A stretch of 30,719 nt of DNA from an uncultured bacterium (GTDB lineage Bacteria; Verrucomicrobiota; Lentisphaeria; Victivallales; UBA1829): assembly GCA_900549415.1 (NCBI GenBank), contig URNX01000040.1, positions 1 through 30,719 of the forward strand, given 5' to 3'. Every line of letters starts with the position of its first letter. Within the stretch, counting starts at the first letter, position 1. Below, one piece after another: positions 1 through 7,400 of this stretch. The notes beneath the pieces are model-generated. The model had not been told where the DNA came from and did no database searches. It worked only from the letters and a program-made list of their open reading frames with translations. Both the position numbers and the translations under genes were made by a program.

Positions 1-69
1 TTTTTTTTTTTAATGATACGGCGACCACCGAGATCTACACTCTTTCCCTACACGACGCTCTTCCGATCT
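1..69. other. Illumina adapter contamination at contig end
   Basis: Positions 12-69 match, base for base, the 58-nt Illumina P5/TruSeq universal adapter, beginning AATGATACGGCGACCACCGA and ending GACGCTCTTCCGATCT. Positions 1-11 are an oligo-T run. From position 70 the sequence again makes biological sense as the interior of a mod methyltransferase gene. The adapter is therefore an untrimmed library artefact, not genomic DNA, and it artificially ends the mod reading frame. The match is to an adapter sequence known from memory. Confidence 0.98.
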
Positions 70-1120
70 CTCCATCTCCATCCCCAATCCGCTCTTCCAT
101 GGATTCCCTGTTGGCGTTGTTCAAAACTCTCCCTGTTACCTCCTGCATAAAAAAGTTCGTTATCAATTGGAATTGAATAATCAAGCGTTTTCACATATCC
201 CAATGAGTCGTAATCTAATGTTTGGTTTGCTTTGTAATACCCACGCTGTTCAAAAAAATCATCTTTATTTGAATAGCCATCATCTGTATGGAAAACTCCT
301 GAAATTCCTATTTCTGATTTGTTTTTATCAAATGTTACGAGAAAATCATGATTTTTTGCTGTTGATTCAGAGGATTTTCCCCCTTTTTTCGTTACACGCG
401 TAAAGACAGCAACAAAATTTTCTTCACCCAAAACTTCATTACAAAGTTTCTTGAGATTATCCTGTTCTTTTTCATCAATCGAAATAAAGATAACCCCATC
501 ATCCGTCAGCAGATTTCTCGCCAGAATCAGCCGGGGATACATCATATTGAGCCAGTCGGTGTGGTAGCGACCGGAAGTTTCCGGATTGGCACGCATAGCG
601 GCACCATCAGAATCAGTCTGCCCGGTCAATGCTTTGTATTCCCCGATCGGGTTGCGATAGTCGTCTGGATACACAAAATCCTTGCCGGTGTTGTACGGAG
701 GATCGATGTAAATCATTTTGACGCGTTTATGATAAGAACCCTGCAGGAGTTTCAGAACTTCCAGATTGTCTCCCTCAATATAGAGATTGCCGCTGTCGAA
801 CTTTCCGGGCGTACCGTCCTTTCCGGAACTTTCTTCCACGCACGGACGCAACGTACCCATCGACGGAACCCGTGCATAAGCGCGGGCCTCCTCCTTGCCG
901 TTCCAGGTGAATTTATAATAAGTCTTCCGTTTTCAACCTCTTCCCCGAGCAGAGCCTTCAACACCTCAAAATCAATTTTTCCTTCGGTAACAGCCTCCGG
1001 GAAGAGAGCTTTCATCTGTTTGATATTCTCAGCGATGAGATCCATTGATTTGCCAGTCATTTTTTCCATATCTTCAATCCTTTTTCCGGCGAGTTCAAAT
1101 CGGGATGCCGGCAAGTTCAT
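70..1120 (-). pseudogene. mod: Type III restriction-modification methyltransferase (mod), 3'-truncated and frameshifted
   Basis: N6-adenine DNA methyltransferase subunit of a type III restriction-modification system, of the beta class (motif IV, then target recognition domain, then motif I). The N-terminal part reads MDLIAENIKQMKALFPEAV followed by a conserved Mod leader. After a frame change come NLYIEGDNLEVLKLLQ, the catalytic motif DPPYN (around 688-703) and RADWGWRW near position 75, all typical of Mod. The first part (1120 to about 926) and the second part (about 925 down to 70) lie in different frames. Adding one A to the AA of GGAAGACT (minus strand, about 925-926) restores ENGKTYYKFTWNGKEEARAY, a canonical Mod stretch. 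The 3' half, with motif I, is lost at the contig end. The ATG at 1120 has AGGAG about 10 nt upstream; a GTG at 1132 is an alternative. The partner res gene is not in the window. The frameshift may be a sequencing error close to a contig end or a real inactivation. Confidence 0.9.
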
Positions 1121-1191
1121 TTTCCTTTTCACTCCTGCATTGATTTTTGCAAGCAGAGGATTCCGGCCTCCGGAGACAAGGAATCCGCCTT

Positions 1192-1220
1192 AATATAACA
1201 TTGGCTGCGAGTGAAGTAAA
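1192..1220 (-). promoter_or_regulatory. Probable sigma-70 promoter of mod
   Basis: On the minus strand, TTTACT (1215-1220) and TATATT (1192-1197) are separated by 17 nt, about 70 nt upstream of the mod start. This suggests mod is transcribed independently of the upstream araC gene. Confidence 0.5.
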
Positions 1221-1278
1221 CCGCTCCAATGAAATTTTTTTGGAATTTTCCGCCGGACCCGTTTACGGCACCTCCCCT

Positions 1279-2046
1279 TCACTGCGCGCGGCGGTACTCC
1301 GCGGGGGGATAATGCTGCAACTGACGGAATACGCGCGAAAAATAATAACGGTCCGGGAAACCGGTCAGCTCGGCGATCTCGTCAATCGTTTTATCCGAAT
1401 AGCGCAGATAACGGCACGCGGATTCCACTCGGATCCGACGGCTGTACTGCTGCGGACTCTCGCCAGTCTCCTTACGGAAATGACGCAGAAGCGTACGCAA
1501 TTCCGTACCGCAGCGCACGGCAAGCTCCGCATTCGAAAGCGGATGCGCTATGTTCTCCCGGATCAACGCAGAGACACGTTCCGCAAGAGGTCCCGGCGAC
1601 TCTCGGTAGAGCATACGGTCGCGCTGCAGACTCAGCAGAGCATGACAGAGCACCGCCGCGGCTATCACTTCACAGCGGAAGCGGTACACATCGCCCGCCT
1701 CCTTCAACTCAAGCCACTCCAGAAAAAGCGCACGGCATTCCGGAGTCAGCGGAGTTTCATGAATCCCCGGCTCAGAGAAAACGACGTGTTCCGGAAGAAC
1801 AAAATGAATGTAAAACTGCTCGAACGGCTTCCGCGCGAACGTCGAAAAACGGAAATGTCCTGGAATCACGTAAATACGGTCGGTCCGCATCTCGATCTCC
1901 CGTTCCCCGACTTGGAGACAGCCGCCTTCGGACGGATTCCAGTAACAGCGCCAGAACGGGGTAAAAAGGTTCGGCTGACACCACGGGTATATTCCCGTTT
2001 CGTAGCGGGTCAGGTAAATTTCCGGAAGCATTTTATCGTATACCAT
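1279..2046 (-). CDS. AraC-family transcriptional regulator
   Basis: A 255-residue regulator with an N-terminal cupin-like sensor domain (about residues 10-130) and a C-terminal double helix-turn-helix AraC domain (about 155-255). The HTH region shows LSNAELAVRCGTELRTLLRHF and the family signature IDEIAELTGFPDRYYFSRVFR, followed by a Pro-containing P-x-E-Y-R end typical of the family. The ATG at 2046 is preferred because GGAG lies 5 nt upstream; an in-frame TTG at 2067 is less likely. It is transcribed away from the GH78 gene starting at 2162. By analogy with other AraC-hydrolase pairs it probably activates that gene in response to rhamnose or a rhamnose-containing sugar. The ligand is inferred from context only. 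Confidence 0.9.
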   Translation of the reverse strand: MVYDKMLPEIYLTRYETGIYPWCQPNLFTPFWRCYWNPSEGGCLQVGEREIEMRTDRIYVIPGHFRFSTFARKPFEQFYIHFVLPEHVVFSEPGIHETPLTPECRALFLEWLELKEAGDVYRFRCEVIAAAVLCHALLSLQRDRMLYRESPGPLAERVSALIRENIAHPLSNAELAVRCGTELRTLLRHFRKETGESPQQYSRRIRVESACRYLRYSDKTIDEIAELTGFPDRYYFSRVFRQLQHYPPAEYRRAQ

Positions 2047-2085
2047 ACATTCTCCATCCTGTCGCAAAAAGATACATCTTTCGTT

Positions 2086-2116
2086 ATAATATCCATTTTA
2101 TTTCCCCGTTTGTCAA
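2086..2116 (-). promoter_or_regulatory. Divergent araC / GH78 control region
   Basis: On the minus strand, TTGACA (2111-2116) precedes TATTAT (2086-2091) with a long 19-nt spacer, or GATATT with 17 nt; either could drive araC. On the plus strand, TATAAT (2085-2090) could be the -10 of the GH78 gene but has no recognisable -35, as is common for AraC-activated promoters. A small inverted repeat CTGAT-AAA-ATCAG sits at 2126-2138. Confidence 0.4.
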
Positions 2117-2161
2117 GTATATTAGCTGATAAAATCAGAAAAAAAATCAGGAGCGTGCAAA

Positions 2162-4354
2162 ATGGCTTTTTCAGATACCAGAGAGTGGAACGCATACTGG
2201 ATCTCCAGCGGGGCGGAGATGGTCGACTGGCGGGCAAAAGTTCTTCCCGCCCCCTGGTTCCGAAAAGAGTTCCGGATCGACAGGGAAAAATCGTGCGAAG
2301 CATTTGTCTGCGGACTCGGCTATCATGAAATCTGGCTCAACGGACAACGCGTCGGAGATGCCGAACTTGCGCCCGCGCCGACGAATTACGACCGTCATGC
2401 CGGATACCTCCGATACGACATCTCCGCATATCTCAAACCGGGACTCAACACCGTCGGCGCCGTTCTCGGAAACGGGCTCTACAACTGTCACACGACGGAG
2501 ACCTGGCACTTCGACAAAGCAACATGGCGCGACTATCCGAAGCTTCTTCTCGAAATTGTCGCAGACAGACAAACCGTTCTCTCCAGCGACGACACCTGGA
2601 AGGTTTCAACGGACGGTCCCATCACCTTCGACGGCCTGCGCAACGGAGAGTACTACGACGCCCGCCTTGAACTTCCCGGATGGTCGAAAAACGGATTCGA
2701 CGATTCCGCATGGAACCGCGCCGTCATCACAGCCGGACCCGGCGGACTGCTTTTCGAACAGACCGCTCCGCCCTGCCGCGTCCGCGAACTTTTTCCCATG
2801 AAAAAGATCAGGCCCGGGCTCCTGGACGCCGGAGTCAACATCGCCGGACGCGCGGAACTCACCGTCCGCGGCGTCCGCGGAAGCGAAATCCGAATCCAGT
2901 ACGGCGATGTTCTCAACCCGGACGGCTCGCTGCATCTCGACGACATTGCGCGTTTCGTCAAGAGCGGCGAGTTTCAGACCGAACGTTACATTCTCAAAGG
3001 CGGCGGCACGGAGACCTGGCATTCGCGCTTCACCTACCACGGCTTCCGCTACGCCGCAATCGAAATCTCCGGCGACGCGGAAATCCTCTCCATGACCGCG
3101 CAGGTCATCGGAAGCGACTTGGCGGAAACCGGCGGATTCTCCTGTTCGCATCCGGACCTGAATGAACTCGGACGCTGCACGCGCCGCTCCATCCTGAACA
3201 ACTTTGTCGGAATCCCGACCGACTGTCCGCACCGCGAGAAAAACGGCTGGATCAACGACCATCAGCTTGCCTCCGATTCCGTTCTTTTCCAGTTTGACGC
3301 AAGCGAACTCTACCGGGAATTTCTGGGAACGCTCCGCGACTGCCAGCGTCCGAACGGTCAGCTGCCGGGCATGGCGCCGACTTCCGGCTGGGGCTACAAC
3401 TGGGGCAGCGGTCCGCTCTTCGACAACTTCCTGCTCGGGGTCCCGCGCAACGTCTACATCTATCGAGGCGACAGCTCGCTTCTCCGCGAAAACTACGACG
3501 CCTTCAAGCGCAATCTCCAGTTTACAGAATCGCTTGCAAAAGACGGAACAGTCCGTTTCGGGCTTGGCGACTGGTGTCATTACGACAACGCCCGCGCAGT
3601 GGCGCCCGAATTCGTCACGACCGCGTGGCATTACCGGAATCTGAAAATCTTCGCGGAAACAGCCTCGCTGTTCGGCTTTTCCGACGATGCCGCACGGACG
3701 CTCGACCGCGCCGCGGAAGTTGCGGAGTCGTTCCGCAAACACTTTTCCAACGGCGGAGGTTCGTGGGCAAAAGATGAAAAAACCGCGCTCGCCCTGCCCG
3801 CCGCATTCGGCATCTGTGATGATGCGGAAGCGCGTCTTTCCGTTGCGCTTCTCGAACGCAAAATGCTGGAAGACGAGTGCATCGCGGACTTCGGAATCGT
3901 TGGAGCGAAATTTGTTCCGCGAGTTCTTGCGGATTACGGGTATGAAAACACGGCATTCCGGATTTTCACTCAGGAGAAGTTCCCCGGCTGGTGCAAATGG
4001 ATCCGCGACGGTGAAACCGCGCTTCTGGAAGATTTTGCCGGACACTGTTCGCACAGCCATGTCATGTACGGCGACCTTGCGGCATGGATGATGCAGTATC
4101 CCGGTGGAATCGAGCCGTCGTTTACGCGTCCGGGCTTCCGCGAGGTTGTCCTGAAACCCAAATTTATTGATGCTCTTCATTCGATGAATGCGCATTATGA
4201 TTCCTTCTACGGCCGGATTTCCGTTTCCTGGGCTCGCAACGCATCCGGCATTGAGCTGACTGTCTCAATTCCTCCGGCCATTCCCGGAACCCTGTTTCTT
4301 CAGGACGGAACCTCACACGCATTCAGCGGAACGCAGCATTTTCAGATAGGATAA
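2162..4354 (+). CDS. GH78-type alpha-L-rhamnosidase, cytoplasmic
   Basis: Predicted inverting alpha-L-rhamnosidase (730 residues) releasing terminal L-rhamnose from oligosaccharides or glycosides. It has an N-terminal beta-sandwich (WLNGQRVGDAELAPAPTNYD), a concanavalin-like domain with RNGEYYDAR, an (alpha/alpha)6 barrel and a C-terminal beta domain. The catalytic signature DCPHREKNGWINDH gives D354, E359 (proposed general acid) and D366. Their 5/7 spacing is that known for the Bacillus GH78 enzyme RhaB. E623 in TALLEDF is the likely general base. The usual WxGD reads WIND, a mild variation. There is no signal peptide, so it should act inside the cell on imported oligosaccharides. AGGAG lies 8 nt upstream of the ATG. 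It is divergent from the AraC regulator and ends at a strong terminator. It is shorter than many GH78 enzymes because it lacks extra N-terminal modules. Confidence 0.92.
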   Translation: MAFSDTREWNAYWISSGAEMVDWRAKVLPAPWFRKEFRIDREKSCEAFVCGLGYHEIWLNGQRVGDAELAPAPTNYDRHAGYLRYDISAYLKPGLNTVGAVLGNGLYNCHTTETWHFDKATWRDYPKLLLEIVADRQTVLSSDDTWKVSTDGPITFDGLRNGEYYDARLELPGWSKNGFDDSAWNRAVITAGPGGLLFEQTAPPCRVRELFPMKKIRPGLLDAGVNIAGRAELTVRGVRGSEIRIQYGDVLNPDGSLHLDDIARFVKSGEFQTERYILKGGGTETWHSRFTYHGFRYAAIEISGDAEILSMTAQVIGSDLAETGGFSCSHPDLNELGRCTRRSILNNFVGIPTDCPHREKNGWINDHQLASDSVLFQFDASELYREFLGTLRDCQRPNGQLPGMAPTSGWGYNWGSGPLFDNFLLGVPRNVYIYRGDSSLLRENYDAFKRNLQFTESLAKDGTVRFGLGDWCHYDNARAVAPEFVTTAWHYRNLKIFAETASLFGFSDDAARTLDRAAEVAESFRKHFSNGGGSWAKDEKTALALPAAFGICDDAEARLSVALLERKMLEDECIADFGIVGAKFVPRVLADYGYENTAFRIFTQEKFPGWCKWIRDGETALLEDFAGHCSHSHVMYGDLAAWMMQYPGGIEPSFTRPGFREVVLKPKFIDALHSMNAHYDSFYGRISVSWARNASGIELTVSIPPAIPGTLFLQDGTSHAFSGTQHFQIG

Positions 4355-4370
4355 ATGTTTCATTACACAC

Positions 4371-4406
4371 TGAAGGACTCCGGAGCGGTTTTTCCGGAGT
4401 CCTTCA
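4371..4406. terminator. Intrinsic, probably bidirectional terminator
   Basis: A 14-bp perfect stem (4371-4384 with 4393-4406, core GAAGGACTCCGG/CCGGAGTCCTTC) with an 8-nt loop, followed by a T-rich stretch on the plus strand. It separates the convergent GH78 gene (stop 4354) and the GH2-like gene (stop 4441), so it may serve both. Confidence 0.85.
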
Positions 4407-4440
4407 TCATTTTCCCGGCTAAAGGGGATCCTGCAGATGA

Positions 4441-7400
4441 TCACCAGTTGTGGAAGGCGTCCACATCGTAGAGATTCAGCTTCTCCACATAGGGAGAAAC
4501 CGTCGGGCCGGACTGAGGCTCCTCCGCCAGAAGACGGAGGGGGCCGGTGACGCCGCCAAAGCCCCAGCGGTCAAATACACGAATCATCAGGATGTTCTCC
4601 TCCCCGAACCGGATTGCACTCGAAGGAATCGGATAATTCCGGATGCGGGAATAGGAATCGGGATGTTTCGCAAGCGTCGTTTCACCGATCTTGACGCCGT
4701 TGAACCAGGTTTCATCCGCATCGTCAACCGGTCCGCCGGAAAGACGGATCGAATACGATTTCCAGTCCGCCGGAATCCGGACGGGAACCCGGATCCATGC
4801 GTAACCGTCATACGGCTTCTTCATGTCCGCCGGAGCGTTTGCCGGATACTTGTAATGCGGGTTCGGCTGGGTGAAGCCCTGTTTCTCCCACGGGATTCCA
4901 ATTCTGTACGGTTTGAATCCCTGCGCATCGGAAACCTTGCCGTCGCCGCGCGGATCCAGTTTCAGGAAACCGTCGGTCAGCGCAAGCGATGCGCTCTCCG
5001 GAATCACCGTGTTGTGACGCATCCGCGTGTTGCCGAAAAGGCTCAGATTCTGTTTGAGCGGAAGATTCAGGTTTGCAAACAGAGTGTTCCAGATCCGGGT
5101 CGCTTTCTCCCTGTTCCAGAACGCATCCTCGAACATGTCGGGCGTAAAGCCGACATAGATGATCGCTCCGCCCTGATGAAATCCGGTGCGGGCGAGAACC
5201 GCGGGACGCGCGGCAACCGTCCAGTCCGGAGCTTTCACGGCATTGAGCCGGCGGGCGGTGCGGAAGTAGAAATCCGCCTCCGTCATGCCCGCGAAGAGCG
5301 GATCATTTGCCGGCAGCTCCGCACGGAACATCAGTTTCTTCTCCGTCGACATCGGCACGGGGAGGAGATCCAGCGGCGCCCCGGGGAGGCACACAATGAT
5401 TCCCTTTGCATAGTGACCGCCGGAAAGATACGCCTCAAAGTTCTTGCGGAACCGTTCGCGCATCTCTTTCGGAACCGCATTCCGTCCGAGAATCACAACG
5501 CCCTTCGTGAGAAAACCGTTCGGGTCGTATGGATTGCCTTTGACGCAACCGACGCCGAGGCGTTTCAAGGCGGCTTCGTTTTCCGCATCGCCGTAATAGA
5601 TCGCCGCCTGATTCGAAATCGGAAGAGCCGGATTGGCGAATTCCGTCAGAATGTTGTCGACTATCCGGGTCGCGACCGGATCCTTGCCGTAGCGGGACGT
5701 CACGTCGAGCTGACAGAACAGCGCATAGCCGCGTCCGTTTTTGTAATCCATCAGCGCGGAGAACATCAGATTGAATCCGCAATCGACAATCGTCCGGAAG
5801 TGACCGTAGGAAGGCTTGCGGATGACGTTTCCGGCGACCATGCCGCCGTTGCCGATCTTCCATTTGTCGCGCGGGTAATGGAACGTCGTATCCGGGTTGC
5901 TGACGTGTTTTGCGGGACGCGTGTCGGAGGAACCGCGCCAGTCGCGGAAATCTGCATCCGTCAATCCCTGAATGTACGGACTGTCGCCGCGGCGGATGAA
6001 CGCCTCGCGGCTGCTCGGAGATTCAAACACGAAGTTGGCGAGGTTGCAGGGCTGCTGTTCGAAGAAAAGGATCTTCTTGCCTATGCGGAAGTCGCCGCTC
6101 CGCTCCATCTCCTTCAGGAAGCCTGGAACATGTTTTCCCAAAGCGTTCTGTCCGATGATCAGAACTCTGCACGAACGGACTTCGTCCGCCGTGGAGACTT
6201 TGCGGAACGGATAACCGGCCTTCTCCAGCAGCGCCGCAGTCTTTCCGGCGGGGTCGTAAAGCCCGGCGGGCTCGGTGAAGCGGAAATCCGGACGCGCCGT
6301 CCGCGGAAAAACCTGAACGGCGAACTCATCGGTGTCGTAACCCTTGTCATCGAGAAACACATCAAGCGAAAGTTTGCCTTCGGTCCGCGCCGCGACTTCC
6401 GGAGCAGTCAGATTGACCGGAAGTTTGAGAATTGCGCCGGGCGCGACGTTTTCGCTCAGCTCGCCGCCGTCAACGGTTTTCCCGCCGACCGTGAAAGTCC
6501 AGCGGAACCGGAGCTTCTGTTCACTCATCCGGTCATTCACGACGACGATGCTTTTCCGGAACGTTTCATTCGAGAAAAACGCGTGATCCTTGTTCGTGAA
6601 GTCATCCGGATCGCCGGCAAGGAAGACGCGGAGCGGAGAGTATTCCCTCTGAACCAGGCGCCCGAACTCTTCCAGCTGCATGAAATCCTGAACCACGTCC
6701 AGTGCGACATGATTGTCGGGACGGAGCCCCTCCTGCTTGACGTTGTCGTCGTCCTCCCAGTACATCGGGTGATGGCAGCCCGACGCGGAAAGGCGGAACA
6801 GCTCATGCAGCGAAGTGAAATCTCCAAGGGAGGAAATATCGTATGCGCGCCATGAGCGGATCACGCGGCGGCACATTTCCGCGGCTCCGCGGATATAGTT
6901 CACCGAATTCGGCGTAACCGGAGAAAACCGGAACCATTGACCGAACTGCACCGGGGCGATCTCGTCGCGAAACACGGAATCGCCGAAATAACGGGCGGCA
7001 TGTTCCGCGGTCATGTAGTGTCCGATCGGACCGTCGAAGTAGATGTACTGGAGCGGATAGGGAAAGGAGGACTCGAAGGAGACCAGCGGCTGCGAGTGTT
7101 TTTCCGACCAGATTTTCGGCCAGTCCTCCTGTTCCTGAAGCGGAGTTCCGAACGACTGGTAGTTCATCGACCCGAAAACCTTGCCGAAGTTTCCCGCCGC
7201 GTGCGGCACGCATTCACGGCTCGGATCAAGCGAACGCATCGTGCGGTCCGCAACTTCAACGAGCTTTCTCGCCTTCAGAACCCGTTCCTTCGGAACATAC
7301 GACGTATTGTTCAGATAGTAGGGATCCTGACACGCCGGATAGCTGCAGGTGTTGAAGTCGGTATACCAGAGAACGATGCTCGGAAAAGCCCCGAAGAATT

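Noticed and set aside
1158..1186. Inverted repeat GGATTCC / GGAATCC as araC terminator
   Set aside because: The arms are short, the loop is long and no T-run follows on the minus strand; it lies inside the mod leader.
2606..4195. 529-codon minus-strand frame over the first GH78 gene
   Set aside because: A shadow of the rhamnosidase coding strand with no recognisable motif.
4450..6855. 801-codon plus-strand frame opposite the GH2-like 3' half
   Set aside because: An antisense shadow, Arg-rich, without start signals.
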